DNA of 64,000 nt from contig DATMAG010000008.1 in the NCBI GenBank assembly GCA_035560235.1, positions 1 to 64,000 on the forward strand. Direction: 5' to 3'. The notes beneath the pieces were generated by a model. That model saw only the letters and a program-made list of their open reading frames with translations. It did not search any database and was not told the DNA's origin. The DNA is from DASRDU01 sp035560235. Lineage in GTDB: Bacteria > Acidobacteriota > Blastocatellia > RBC074. Made by a program: the position numbers and the translations under genes. Below, piece after piece: positions 1 to 9,620 of this stretch. The first letter of the stretch is position 1, and every line of letters begins with the position of its first letter.

Positions 1-108
1 GGGGAGCCATATATTACCTGCGTTGATGCCTACTGGGTCTTGTATCAGGAGACAGGTGGAGTCTGGGTTGAAGTAGATCGCTGGTATGCTGGCTGTTTCT
101 ATCTATAA
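1..108 (+). CDS. C-terminal fragment of an unknown protein, cut by window start
   Basis: Frame 1 is open from the first base to a TAA at 106-108 and encodes 35 residues rich in aromatic residues (Tyr, Trp, Phe) plus two Cys. The composition looks like real protein rather than a chance frame, but the piece is too short to assign to a family. It runs towards typA and shares with it the long hairpin at 156-216, which would end both transcripts. The function is unknown, and a chance open frame cannot be excluded. Confidence 0.4.
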   Translation, partial: GEPYITCVDAYWVLYQETGGVWVEVDRWYAGCFYL

Positions 109-155
109 CTTTTCGCGCATCGCTCAGAGTCAGACAAGTGCCAGATTGAGTTCAG

Positions 156-216
156 GCAGGCTGAAAACAGAGTCGCCCTGCTTGTGACAAGCAGGGCGAC
201 TCTGTTTTCAGCCTGC
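156..216. terminator. 28-bp perfect inverted repeat, likely bidirectional terminator
   Basis: Arms 156-183 and 189-216 are perfectly complementary around a 5-base loop. The structure lies between the convergent partial gene ending at 108 and typA ending at 208. The right arm covers the typA stop codon, so the last codons of typA are inside the hairpin. There is no long T run on either side, so termination efficiency is uncertain. Confidence 0.6.
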
Positions 217-2055
217 TTCTGTCTTCTTTGATTTCGGTCGCAGATTCGCAGCCAGCACTTTCTTGCGCATCCTGATTGAATTCGGCGTGACTTCGACGAG
301 TTCATCTTCGGCGATGTATTCAATCGCCTGTTCGAGCGTCAGTTCGCGCACGGGAACAAGGCGCAGAGCTTCGTCAGCGGTCGAAGCGCGCATGTTGGTC
401 AGCTTCTTTTCCTTGATGATGTTCACGTCCAGATCAACGTCGCGCGAGTTTTCGCCGACGATCATGCCTTCGTAAACTTCGGTCTGCGGTCTGACGAAGA
501 GTTCGCCGCGCTCCTGCAAATTGAAGATCGCGTATCCGGTCGCCACGCCTGGACGGTCAGCGACGAGGCTGCCTGTGCCGCGCCCCTGCATTTCGCCCTG
601 CCATTTGCCCCAGCGCAGAAAGAGCGTGTTGAGCAAACCCGTGCCTTTGGTTTCGGTCAGGAATTCGTTGCGGAAGCCGATCAGACCGCGCGAAGGAATT
701 TCAAATTCCATGCGCACGCGACCGTGACCGTGATTGATCATCTTTGTCATCTGCCCTTTGCGACGGCCCATCGCTTCGGTAACAACGCCGATGAACTGAT
801 CGGGCACGTCAATCACCGCGAGTTCGATGGGTTCGTGCAGTTCGCCGTCAATTCGGCGCGTCACAACCTGGGGGCGGGCGACGTTGAGTTCGTAACCTTC
901 GCGGCGCATCTGTTCGATCAGGATGGCAAGTTGCAGTTCGCCGCGCCCTGACACCTTGAAGCTGTCGGGTGAATCGGTGTCTTCAACGCGAATCGCCACG
1001 TTGCCAAGCAGTTCTTTATCCAGCCGGGCGCGAATCTGACGCGAGGTGACGAACTTTCCTTCCCGGCCTGCAAACGGCGAGGTGTTGACGCCGAAGATCA
1101 TTGAAATCGTCGGCTCATCAACGCGGATGCGCGGCAGCGGTTTCGGCTCGGTCAGCGAAGTAACCGTGTCACCGATGTTGATGCCTTCAATGCCCGCAAG
1201 CGCGATGATTTCGCCTGCCGATGCCTGTTCGACTGAAATGCGCTTGAGGCCTTCGTAAACATAAAGCTGCGTGATCCTGGTTTTCAGAAGCTGTCCGTCA
1301 ACACCGATCACTGCGACTTCGTCACTAACTCTGACCGTGCCGTTCATAATTCGCCCGATGGCCAGGCGTCCGACGTATTCGTTGTAATCAAGATTCGCCA
1401 CCAGAATCTGCAGCGGCGCAGTTTCATTGCCCTGCGGCGCGGGCATCGTGCGCACTATCTCTTCAAAGAGCGGCTGCAGATTCTGACTCTCGACCGTCAG
1501 TTCGGGCTTCGCAATGCCGTCGCGCGAAATCGCGTAGAGAATCGGGAAATCAATCTGTTCGTCATCGGCGTCGAGGTCAATGAACAGGTCGTAGACTTCG
1601 TTGACGACTTCCTGCGGGCGCGCGTCCTGGCGGTCAATCTTGTTGATGACGACGATGGGCCGCAGCTTCTGTTCGAGCGCCTTTGATAAAACGTAGCGCG
1701 TCTGCGGCAGCGGGCCTTCTGAAGCGTCAACGAGCAGCAGCACGCCGTCCACCATCGTCAGCACGCGCTCGACCTCGCCGCCGAAATCGGAGTGGCCGGG
1801 CGTGTCGAGAATATTGATCTTCGTCGCACCGTAACGCACCGAAGTGTTCTTGGCCATAATCGTGATGCCGCGTTCGCGTTCGAGATCCATCGAATCCATG
1901 ACGCGCTCGACCAGGCGCTCGTTTTCGCGGAAGAGGCCCGATTGCCTGAGCATGGCGTCAACGAGAGTGGTCTTGCCGTGGTCAACGTGAGCGACGATGG
2001 CGATGTTGCGAATGTTCTCCCGCGTGGTCACGGGCGGAGAATTGTCCTGACTCAT
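208..2055 (-). CDS. typA: Translational GTPase TypA/BipA
   Basis: This is a ribosome-binding GTPase of the EF-G family, involved in 50S subunit assembly and stress growth. The 615 residues match the family length. The N-terminal GTPase domain shows the P-loop AHVDHGKTT, the switch RGITI, the G3 motif DTPGH and the G4 motif NKID. These are followed by the beta-barrel, EF-G domain III/V-like parts and the BipA-specific C-terminal domain with SRGLIGFRNEFLT. The ATG is preceded by AAAGG. The gene stands alone and ends within a strong hairpin. Identification is very secure. Confidence 0.97.
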   Translation of the reverse strand: MSQDNSPPVTTRENIRNIAIVAHVDHGKTTLVDAMLRQSGLFRENERLVERVMDSMDLERERGITIMAKNTSVRYGATKINILDTPGHSDFGGEVERVLTMVDGVLLLVDASEGPLPQTRYVLSKALEQKLRPIVVINKIDRQDARPQEVVNEVYDLFIDLDADDEQIDFPILYAISRDGIAKPELTVESQNLQPLFEEIVRTMPAPQGNETAPLQILVANLDYNEYVGRLAIGRIMNGTVRVSDEVAVIGVDGQLLKTRITQLYVYEGLKRISVEQASAGEIIALAGIEGINIGDTVTSLTEPKPLPRIRVDEPTISMIFGVNTSPFAGREGKFVTSRQIRARLDKELLGNVAIRVEDTDSPDSFKVSGRGELQLAILIEQMRREGYELNVARPQVVTRRIDGELHEPIELAVIDVPDQFIGVVTEAMGRRKGQMTKMINHGHGRVRMEFEIPSRGLIGFRNEFLTETKGTGLLNTLFLRWGKWQGEMQGRGTGSLVADRPGVATGYAIFNLQERGELFVRPQTEVYEGMIVGENSRDVDLDVNIIKEKKLTNMRASTADEALRLVPVRELTLEQAIEYIAEDELVEVTPNSIRMRKKVLAANLRPKSKKTEAG

Positions 2056-2161
2056 AAAACCTTTATGCCGACAAATGTGGGATTGAGTAAGTAAACCCTA
2101 TGCTAACAGCTGACCGGCGCTTTGTCATCCGCCGAATCAGGCGAGTTGCCACGAAAAAAAT

Positions 2162-2186
2162 GGGGCGGACTGTGACAGCCCGCCCC
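2162..2186 (-). terminator. Rho-independent terminator of the NHL-repeat gene
   Basis: A GC-rich hairpin (GGGGCGG paired with CCGCCCC, then CTGT/ACAG) is followed on the minus strand by seven U residues (A run at 2154-2160). It lies 23 bases past the stop of the gene at 2209-5358. This is a textbook intrinsic terminator. Confidence 0.85.
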
Positions 2187-2208
2187 TGAGCGTTCACTGG
2201 GTTTCGCC

Positions 2209-5200
2209 TTATTTGATATTTACCTTCACAATATTGGCTGCCTTGTTATCCACGGTGACGCTGATGTCAACGTCGCCCTTGCCAATCAGGCTGCGCGGGA
2301 TTTCGATGTTGAGCTGATCGAGGCCGACGAAGCCGCCCTGCTTTCCGGCATAGAGCGCATCCACACTGACCCCGCCGATCTTCACGATTACGTTTGACAG
2401 AGCCGAGCGCCCGCGGAAGCCGGTGCCGAACAATACCAGAAAGACCTTTTCATTCGCGTTGCTCAGATCAATCGGGATGGCCACGAATTTGTTCTGCGTG
2501 GTGTCGTAACGCGAGACGTTTTCGTAGACCAGCGAATTGTCTGCTTTGACGCGCAGCGCCAGCGCTGAGGCCAGTCCCTGCCCGCTCGAATCAGCCGTGA
2601 ACAGGCCCGGCTTGACGCTCTCGACCTGCACCGTGCCGACCGACACAGTGCCATCGCCGCTCGTAATCGTCACGGTCGCAGTGCCTGCAGCGGTGCCTTC
2701 GGGGACCTGATAATTGACCTGGAACTGCGAGACGAAAAAGAGCGGCGCGAGCCGTTCAGCGCCTGCGCTGTCTCTGACTTTGACCGTGGTGCCAGCCAGT
2801 GAAGTCGGCAACGGCAGAGTCGTCGCCGTCGCCAGCGAGGTTGCCAGCGGATTGCCGAAGGCTGCCACGATGGATTCGCCAGCGATGCTGCCACTGCCGT
2901 AGCTGGCGGCAGAAACGCTCGTGGCGGCGAGCGGTCTGACCAGCAGGAGGCGAATGCGGTTATTGCTTGTGTCGGTCAGCGCCAGATCACCGGTCGGCAG
3001 CAGCGTCAACCCGGCAGTCACCTGAATATCGGTCGGCAGACTGCCCGGATTGGGCAGACTGATCTGCGCCTGATCGGCTGCGCCGCCGTCGCCTGAGAAT
3101 CCGGCAGTTCCGGTTCCGGCCACTGTGCGCGCGGTGCCGAGAGCATTTTCAACCGCGCGAAGCTGAATGATCTTCTGCGCCGCCGAACTGGCAATGAAGA
3201 TGCGGCCAAAGCCGTCCACGACCAGATCGCGCGGGCGATTCAGCCCCAGCGAACTGTCAGCAATCACCGTGAAGACATTGCCACCCGCCTCGTTCTGACG
3301 CAGCACCTGGTTGTTCTTTGTATCGGCAATCAGCAGTCTGTTCGAACCGTCAAAGGTGATGCCGGTTGCGCCGCCGGTCGTGAGCGCGGCCACTGAGCCA
3401 TCGCTCTGTTTCGCCTGCACGCTGGTGATGATGCCTGTCGCCGCGTCAATCCGGCGAATCAGATTGTTGCCCTGATCGGCGATGTAAAGATTGTCCGCAT
3501 TGTCCACCGCGACATCGGTCGGAAAAATGATCGCCTTGTTCGCGGGGCCGCCATCACCGATGTTCTGCTGCGGCGGCGGAGTGCCGAGCGGGACCCCGGC
3601 AATCGTTTTGATCGTCCCCGGTTCGACCGTGACGCTGGCCGCGCCGCCATTCGGGAAGAATGTGACGCTGGCGTTTGAGGTGTTCAGAAAACGAATCACG
3701 CCCGTGCGTTTGCCGCTGACGCCACTCGGATATTTGGTCCCGTTCTGTGAGTCAACGATAAAGATGCCTTTGTCGTTCATCACCAGTCCCTGGGGAGTGG
3801 CGAAACCGGCGGTCGTAATGCGGTCATCGGTTCTCGTGTCATTGAGATCCCGGTTGAGCGTGACAATCTCGCCGGGCTGCACAGTCATTTCAGAAACCGT
3901 TCCCTTGAAGAGCGTGATCGCGTTCTGCCCGCGATTGACAAAGCGCAGGCGATTGTTGCCGGTGTCGGAGATATAGAGATTGCCCTGAGCGTCAGCCACC
4001 ACTCCGGTCGGCCCGTTCAGCTCCGAGGCAGTTGAGGGAACATTGTCGAACGGCGCGCCATAACCGCTGCCGACGACTGAATCAATCTGCTGCGAGCCGA
4101 CGCTTCTGCCGCCGATTGTGACTGCTCCCGCGCTCAGGTTGACATAGCGAACGCGCGAATAGCGATAATCGGGAATCAGCAGGCCCGTCGCATCAGCCGC
4201 GATCAGATAGGCCACGCCGTCAGTGCTGCCCGGCAGGTTCAGGCTGGCGCTGGTCGCCGCGCCTCCGTCGCCGCAGGTCGGGTTCGTCTCCGGGCTGCAG
4301 ATGTTCGAGTTTCCGGCAATCACGGTGGTCACACCTGCCGGAGTGACCCGGATGATGTGCTGGCTGTTGCCGACCGACACGTAAGCGTTGCCATCCGGCC
4401 CGACCGAGATGCTGTTCGGATAGGCCAGTTTCGTCGCCAGCGAACTGATGTTGCCCGAAGTATCAACCTTGCGCACCGCGCCCGGATTGTTGCGCGTGTC
4501 ACCGCCTTCGGCAATCAGCAGATTGCCGCTGCCATCAAATGCGAGGCCGAGCGGCGCGGTCAGTTTTGCCTGCGTGGCCGGGCCGCCGTCGCCGTTGCCC
4601 TGCGCTGGTGCGCCACCACCGGCAAAAGCCGTCTGCGTTCCGTTCTGATCGATCCGGTAAACGGTGCGGTCGGCGATGAAGAAGAATTCGCGCGGTGACG
4701 ATTTCACTGCCAGGGCGCGAAAATCAGAGAAACCCGGCGTCGCAATGGTGCTGATCTTTCCCGGCGCGATGGTTTTGCCGAGGATGGAGAAATTCTGCGT
4801 TCCCAGATTGATGGCGCGAATCACGCTGAGGCCGGGAATGCAGAGATAGGCGGCATCGCCCGAAGGATCGATTGCCAGCCCGCTCACGGTCGTCAGATCA
4901 CTCTCGCGCGGCGCGGCATTGTCATCCACTGACAAACCGCCTCCGGCAATCAGGTTGATCCCGCCCGACTGAATCGTCACTCCGGCCAGTGTCACCGGCT
5001 GCGATGTAGTATTGACGAAGCGCAGGAGGCTGGATGAACTGATTTCGTCGACTACGAAAAAGCCGCGTCCCTTCGGATCACGCGCGACTCCGGTCGGCAG
5101 CGTCATCGGCGCCTGGCGGACAGCCACGCTGGTCGAGTACCCGCCGCCGACGATGGTTGAGATGGTATTTGAAGCGGCTGACTGCGCGCGCGCCGTCGCG

Positions 5201-5358
5201 GAAAAAAGACTTGTCGAAGCCGTCAGCACGGTCAGTCCCGCCAGGACGAGGCCTCGCATTCTGCGGCTGAGCGAAAATTGAAAACTGGTCATCAGAATTG
5301 AACTGGTGTGAGTATGAGTTGAGATTTTCAAGCGCTGATACATCTTCCGGCAATTCAT
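2209..5358 (-). CDS. Secreted NHL-repeat beta-propeller protein with C-terminal adhesion-type domain
   Basis: A large exported protein of about 1049 residues. After an N-terminal hydrophobic signal segment ending in ATARAQS come repeated NHL units (for example DNLYIADQGNNLIRRID, GNLYISDTGNNRLRFV) making one or more propellers. Between them lie repeated strand motifs of the type TLAGVTIQSGG. The last about 220 residues (AASYGSGSIAGESIVAAFG onward) resemble the C-terminal domain (TIGR03437) abundant in secreted Acidobacteriota proteins. I chose the ATG at 5358 because AGGAGC lies 9 bases upstream. The frame is open to 5505, and an ATG at 5292 gives a tidier signal peptide but has no ribosome site. 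The precise role is unknown. Confidence 0.85.
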   Translation of the reverse strand: MNCRKMYQRLKISTHTHTSSILMTSFQFSLSRRMRGLVLAGLTVLTASTSLFSATARAQSAASNTISTIVGGGYSTSVAVRQAPMTLPTGVARDPKGRGFFVVDEISSSSLLRFVNTTSQPVTLAGVTIQSGGINLIAGGGLSVDDNAAPRESDLTTVSGLAIDPSGDAAYLCIPGLSVIRAINLGTQNFSILGKTIAPGKISTIATPGFSDFRALAVKSSPREFFFIADRTVYRIDQNGTQTAFAGGGAPAQGNGDGGPATQAKLTAPLGLAFDGSGNLLIAEGGDTRNNPGAVRKVDTSGNISSLATKLAYPNSISVGPDGNAYVSVGNSQHIIRVTPAGVTTVIAGNSNICSPETNPTCGDGGAATSASLNLPGSTDGVAYLIAADATGLLIPDYRYSRVRYVNLSAGAVTIGGRSVGSQQIDSVVGSGYGAPFDNVPSTASELNGPTGVVADAQGNLYISDTGNNRLRFVNRGQNAITLFKGTVSEMTVQPGEIVTLNRDLNDTRTDDRITTAGFATPQGLVMNDKGIFIVDSQNGTKYPSGVSGKRTGVIRFLNTSNASVTFFPNGGAASVTVEPGTIKTIAGVPLGTPPPQQNIGDGGPANKAIIFPTDVAVDNADNLYIADQGNNLIRRIDAATGIITSVQAKQSDGSVAALTTGGATGITFDGSNRLLIADTKNNQVLRQNEAGGNVFTVIADSSLGLNRPRDLVVDGFGRIFIASSAAQKIIQLRAVENALGTARTVAGTGTAGFSGDGGAADQAQISLPNPGSLPTDIQVTAGLTLLPTGDLALTDTSNNRIRLLLVRPLAATSVSAASYGSGSIAGESIVAAFGNPLATSLATATTLPLPTSLAGTTVKVRDSAGAERLAPLFFVSQFQVNYQVPEGTAAGTATVTITSGDGTVSVGTVQVESVKPGLFTADSSGQGLASALALRVKADNSLVYENVSRYDTTQNKFVAIPIDLSNANEKVFLVLFGTGFRGRSALSNVIVKIGGVSVDALYAGKQGGFVGLDQLNIEIPRSLIGKGDVDISVTVDNKAANIVKVNIK

Positions 5359-5963
5359 TTCACAATGCTCCTGAAAATGGTTACGCCCTGAATGGCACTG
5401 TGGGGGAAGAAGCCTGTTATCAAATGGGGCAGGAAGGGTGGGGCAGCCGACTCGTGGAATCCGGACAGCTCTCAGGTGGTAAATCCCGCGCCAGAGCGGC
5501 AGCATCTACCTCCCGATTCTGTGACACGACAAGGCGCGCAGCGTAAGTCGCGGCAGGAAGCTGCAACACTAATCAGATTCCAGTGCGAATAACCAGCTTC
5601 ATCCATCAGTTTAATATCTGGTTTTCCAGGTGAACCGACTCCAGACAACAATCAGGGTCGTGGACTCACATCCCGGCTGGATGTGTTCTGCACGCTTCTG
5701 ATATTCACAATCGGTCGTGAGGTCCAGAATTTTCGAGTCGGAAAAGAGCAAAGTCGGCAGCAGGTGAAGAGTGAGGATCGCTGCACGCGGCTAATTCAAC
5801 ATCAGTCAGACTGACCTGTCAATGATTAAAGCCGCGCCCGCACAAAGATTCCGGCTGGCGGCGCCGGTCTGCTGTCTTTTCCTGCTCCCCGCTTGCCGGA
5901 GGTACTGAATCGGCGATAATCCTGACAGGCAGCAAACATTCAATCATCAGAGGAGACATCACA
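5359..5963. other. Divergent intergenic region, 605 bp
   Basis: No convincing gene, RNA or strong promoter was recognised here. It separates the minus-strand NHL gene from the plus-strand gene at 5964 and must contain promoters for both. Short open frames present overlap the 5' part of the NHL frame and have no family features. Confidence 0.5.
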
Positions 5964-6662
5964 ATGCATCAGAGTCCGGGCCGTCACAGACTGAGTCTGT
6001 TCCTGCTCCTGTTTATTTCCCTCATGCCGGTTTCAACTGCTTCGGGTCAGCAGCAGGCCGGGCAGTTGCGACAGCGCGTGCAGGCAAAACTGGAAAAACT
6101 TCACGCGGCTGCTGAGTTCCCCGGCGCGACAGTTGGTTTCGTGCTGGCTGATGGCTCTTCCCTGAAAAAGGATCCCGACAGAGCCTGGCAGCCGAAGGTC
6201 GCCACCGCCGTTCAGTTCAATACCGATGCCGGACGCCGGATGAGAAAAGGAACGCCTGCCTGTATTGCCGACTTTGCGCGCGTCATTTTCAGCGAGGCCG
6301 GAAGCGAACCGCAGCGCGAGGCTCGCGGCGGCCAGCGCCTCGCGCCGCCTGAATCGCTGAAGTGTTCGCGCGATCATCTGACTTCATTCACCGGCAAAGT
6401 GACTGCATATCAGCGCAGACCTGGCCGCATTTTTCTGCGCCTGCGAACTGATGAGGAGACAACCGAAAGCTTCACGCTGCGCTTTTCACCGAAGGATGAC
6501 CCGGCAAAGTGGTTTCTGCTGAAGCGTGAGCCTTTCACGCAGCGCGACTGGACGCTGATTGAAAGCCGCCCGTCACAGCTTCGTCCTGGAATGCGGGCGA
6601 CAGTGTGGGTCTGCGATGACGGCTCAAAACCAGTTGTTGACTGGCAGCCGCCGGAAAAATAA
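5964..6662 (+). CDS. Exported protein of unknown function, N-terminus resembling a serine hydrolase start
   Basis: 232 residues starting at an ATG with AGGAG about 7 bases upstream. Residues 1-30 form a signal peptide (SLFLLLFISLMPVSTASG). Residues 35-60 (LEKLHAAAEFPGATVGFVLADG) look like the first strand-helix of beta-lactamase-family serine hydrolases, but the S-x-x-K and Y-x-N catalytic motifs never follow, and the remainder is unlike that fold. The C-terminal half (about 135-232) has alternating strands (VTAYQRRPGRIFLRLRTDEE, ATVWVCDDG) suggesting a small beta-barrel. It may be a truncated hydrolase fused to an unrelated domain, or a genuine small exported protein. No function can be named. 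Confidence 0.65.
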   Translation: MHQSPGRHRLSLFLLLFISLMPVSTASGQQQAGQLRQRVQAKLEKLHAAAEFPGATVGFVLADGSSLKKDPDRAWQPKVATAVQFNTDAGRRMRKGTPACIADFARVIFSEAGSEPQREARGGQRLAPPESLKCSRDHLTSFTGKVTAYQRRPGRIFLRLRTDEETTESFTLRFSPKDDPAKWFLLKREPFTQRDWTLIESRPSQLRPGMRATVWVCDDGSKPVVDWQPPEK

Positions 6663-6669
6663 TCCCGGA

Positions 6670-6705
6670 AAAAGCAAAGGGAGCCGCACGGCTCCCTTTG
6701 CTTTT
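6670..6705. terminator. Bidirectional Rho-independent terminator
   Basis: A 16-bp perfect stem (arms 6670-6685 and 6690-6705) with a 4-base loop. The A-rich left flank and T-rich right end make it usable on both strands. It sits between the convergent genes ending at 6662 and 6729. Confidence 0.88.
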
Positions 6706-6728
6706 CTCACCAGACTGCCGGGAGGCCT

Positions 6729-7718
6729 TTACTTGCCTGACCGGTAGGTTGTCCACTGGCTGTCCATGCGCGAGGACTGGCCGGTGGTGAACTTGTACAT
6801 GCACGCATCGTCCGTGTAATCCATGAAGTTCTCAATCGGATCCTTGCCGGATTTGCTCACACAGGAATCGCGGTTGGCCGGACAGCCATAGGCCGCTGAG
6901 CGTTCGGCAGGAGTGTCACTCACATAATCTCCGTTGCCGTTACAGCCGCCCTGGAAGGTGTGATACAGCCCCAGCCAGTGGCCGATTTCGTGAGTCCCGG
7001 TATCGCCCAGGTTATATGGCGTGTAGTCACTGCCCGGGAGCGACTTCCAGTAGCAGACTACTCCGTCATTTTTCGGCTTGCTGGCGTAATCTGACGGGAA
7101 GGTTGCCCAGCCCAGATAACCGGCTCCGCTGTTGGTATAGAAGTTCAAATCATCAGCCGTGCCAATCCGCAAGGCGTTCTTCATCTGACTTTCGGCACTT
7201 GATCCCGGCCCCGCGTTATACCAGGAGGAATTGACCGTGTAATCAACTCCGGCTTTGACGAATCTGAAGGGAGTGTTTGCTCCCGTGCCGCCCGGCCCCA
7301 GTCCGGCGTAAGCGTTATTCAATACCGCGATCTGATCGTCAATCCACTTTGTCGGCACAAAACCGGTGCCGGAGACTCCGGCTGTTCCATCGGCCTGAAC
7401 GATATGAAAGTAGACATTGATGGTCACGGAACCAGCGGCCAGAGCGGCGGTGATACTGGTGGCACCGTCTGCTCTGCCCGGAGTCGGCGCACCGGCTTCA
7501 ACTCCTCTGAAATTGAAGGCGCAGCGGCGACCGCTTTCAACGAAAGCCTGGAGTGAACTGTAAACAGTCCCGTCCGGGCCGATGAACCTCCCGTCAGGCT
7601 GCAGGCCGCCGCGAGTGCCTGCCCGCTGTGCGCTGACCTGATTAACGACGTAACTGGTGGTCACTGCTGTCAGACAGAGTGCCACCAGCGTACAGAAAAC
7701 GAGCAACTTACTCCGCAT
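6729..7718 (-). CDS. Secreted M43-family (pappalysin/cytophagalysin) zinc metalloprotease
   Basis: A 329-residue exported peptidase. The metzincin zinc motif HEIGHWLGLYH is present with ligands His243, His247 and His253 and catalytic Glu244. The Met-turn region follows in NFMDYTDDACMYKFT. Conserved Cys residues after the motif would form the disulfides usual in M43 enzymes. An N-terminal signal segment (LLVFCTLVALCLTAV) begins at residue 4. I chose the ATG at 7718 because CAGGAGG lies just upstream; the frame is open to 7799. It probably degrades extracellular protein. No partner gene is adjacent, and it shares a terminator with the convergent gene at 5964. Confidence 0.9.
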   Translation of the reverse strand: MRSKLLVFCTLVALCLTAVTTSYVVNQVSAQRAGTRGGLQPDGRFIGPDGTVYSSLQAFVESGRRCAFNFRGVEAGAPTPGRADGATSITAALAAGSVTINVYFHIVQADGTAGVSGTGFVPTKWIDDQIAVLNNAYAGLGPGGTGANTPFRFVKAGVDYTVNSSWYNAGPGSSAESQMKNALRIGTADDLNFYTNSGAGYLGWATFPSDYASKPKNDGVVCYWKSLPGSDYTPYNLGDTGTHEIGHWLGLYHTFQGGCNGNGDYVSDTPAERSAAYGCPANRDSCVSKSGKDPIENFMDYTDDACMYKFTTGQSSRMDSQWTTYRSGK

Positions 7719-8047
7719 ATTCTTTACCTCCTGAGTTTTGAGGGCTGGTTGCTGCCGGTGATTAACCAGCTTCGGTTGAGAACCTCCAACCTGCTTCAAC
7801 GAATATCATCAGATGCCGGGGCGATACAGGGGAACAGAGCGGCTCCGTTCGGGAGGAGGCCCCGAAATCATTCCGGGTCGATGCGGAAAGCCACGCTGTC
7901 CGATTCAGTCTGAAATCGCCACGATGTGAGCGCAGATAAAATCTGCTCGTGAGCGGTCGCAAGTGATGATGGCCGCCAATGTAGGAGGGACTGAGACCGG
8001 TGTCAACGTTTTTTCAGAATTTCGGGTGCGGCTCTGGTCTGACAATG
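7719..8047. other. Intergenic region, 329 bp
   Basis: No gene, RNA or strong hairpin recognised. It carries the ribosome site and presumably the promoter of the metalloprotease and the 3' flank of the sensor kinase. A 66-codon open frame inside it (7762-7962, minus) shows no family features. Confidence 0.5.
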
Positions 8048-9499
8048 TCACGGCTCAGAATGAAGCTGGCGCGGGTGTTTTTCGTTCAGGGCTTCGCTTT
8101 CCAGCAGTGGTAATCGCACAGTGAAGATCGTGCCTTCGCTGACTTTGCTCGTGGCTTCGATTTTGCCGCCGTGCGAATCCACGATCCATTTGACGATTGA
8201 AAGGCCCAGACCAAAGCCTGTCGCTCCCTTGTCGCTCGTGCTGCGTGAATGGCGGAAGAATCGCTCGAAGATGTGCGGCAGATCTTCGGGCGGGATTCCG
8301 CGTCCGGTGTCAGAGACCTTCAGCACAGCCTCTTTCCCTTCGGTCTGCAATGAGACTGCGACCCTGCCTCCTTCGCCGGTGTACTTGATGGCATTGTCAA
8401 TCAGATTGAGCAGCAGTTGTTTGAGGCGCGCCACATCGCCGCTGACGAGGACTGGTTTGTCAGGCGGCTGCCAGATGAGCGTCTGCTGTTTCTGTTCGGC
8501 CAGCGGTGAAAGATACTCAGCGGTCTGCTCGCAGAGTTTGCTGAGCAGCACCGGTTCCCATTGCAGCGTCACCTGCCCGGCATCGCCGCGCGCCAGCGTC
8601 AGCAGGTCTTCAACCAGCCGTGAGAGCCGGATGATCTCTTCCAGGTTCGAGGTCAGCACGCGCTGATACTCTTCGGGCGTGCGTTCGCGGCGCAGCGTGA
8701 TTTCAAGCTCGCCGCGCATCACGGCGAGCGGCGTGCGCAGTTCGTGTGAGGCATCAGAAGTAAACTGCCGCTGCCGCTCGAAGGCGGCCTGGAGGCGCGC
8801 AATCATGTGATTGAACGTTCTGGCCAGGCGCCCGATTTCGTCCATCTTTTCAGGCAGCGGCACACGCTCTGAAAGATCGCTGGCGCTGATGCGTTCGGCA
8901 GCAACCGTGATCCGGTCAACCGGACGCAGCGCCTGATTGGCCAGCAGCAGGCCGCCGTAGCTGCCGATCAGCAGCGCAATCGGCACAGCAATGCTGAGCA
9001 GCAGAATCAGGCGGCGGCGCGCTTCCTGCAATGGTTTGAGTGACTGCCCGACACGAATGAAAAAGGAATCGCCGTCGGGATTGACGACGCGTCTGGTCAC
9101 CAGGCGAAACTGTTCGCCGGAAGGCAGCCTGATCGTTTCAATGCGTGACTCGCCGTTTCCGATCCGGCTGATCGCGACGGAATCAACCGGCAGGCGCAGT
9201 CTGGGCAGCGATCCGGCGTCATCTCTGACCCGGCCCTCGCTGTCAATGATCTGGATGACCTGCGCGGCAATGACCATCTGTTCCGCCTTCGATTCATCAG
9301 ATGGTTCTTCAGTCGGCAGCCCCGTGAAGCTGCTCGTCATCTGCCGCTCGATCTCTTTGACCTGAAAGATGAGGGAGTTGTCTATGATCGTCAGAAGGCT
9401 GCGCGAGAGATAGGTGAAGATGGCAAAACCGAAGAAGATCAGAACGGCGGAAAGGATCGCCAGATAGTAGACCGTCAGTTTTGCGCGGAGTGAAGGCAT
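8048..9499 (-). CDS. Membrane sensor histidine kinase (heavy-metal-sensor/QseC type)
   Basis: 483 residues. Membrane segment 1 lies at about residues 8-30, then a periplasmic sensor loop, membrane segment 2 at about 165-187, and a HAMP linker with LPEKMDEIGRLARTFN. The HisKA box is FTSDASHELRTPLAVM with the phospho-acceptor His. ATPase boxes are NLIDNAIKY (N), DTGRGIPPEDLPHIFERFF (G1/F) and GFGLGLSI (G2). I take the ATG at 9499; a GTG one codon earlier is also in frame. It lies 121 bases downstream of its cognate OmpR-type regulator on the same strand. The signal is unknown; relatives sense copper, silver or envelope stress. Confidence 0.92.
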   Translation of the reverse strand: MPSLRAKLTVYYLAILSAVLIFFGFAIFTYLSRSLLTIIDNSLIFQVKEIERQMTSSFTGLPTEEPSDESKAEQMVIAAQVIQIIDSEGRVRDDAGSLPRLRLPVDSVAISRIGNGESRIETIRLPSGEQFRLVTRRVVNPDGDSFFIRVGQSLKPLQEARRRLILLLSIAVPIALLIGSYGGLLLANQALRPVDRITVAAERISASDLSERVPLPEKMDEIGRLARTFNHMIARLQAAFERQRQFTSDASHELRTPLAVMRGELEITLRRERTPEEYQRVLTSNLEEIIRLSRLVEDLLTLARGDAGQVTLQWEPVLLSKLCEQTAEYLSPLAEQKQQTLIWQPPDKPVLVSGDVARLKQLLLNLIDNAIKYTGEGGRVAVSLQTEGKEAVLKVSDTGRGIPPEDLPHIFERFFRHSRSTSDKGATGFGLGLSIVKWIVDSHGGKIEATSKVSEGTIFTVRLPLLESEALNEKHPRQLHSEP

Positions 9500-9620
9500 C
9501 ACACAGACGGAACGGGCAGAAGAACGGGAAAGCGGAAAGCAGCAGGCCAGTCATTCAGATCAGGCAATAATGACAGCAGGTTCAGCCCCTCTGTTTCCGC
9601 TCTCCCTGCGCTTTCACCTT

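Noticed and set aside
2209..5505. Longest start of the NHL protein at 5505
   Set aside because: The extra residues before 5358 show no signal peptide and no ribosome site; an AGGAGC supports 5358.
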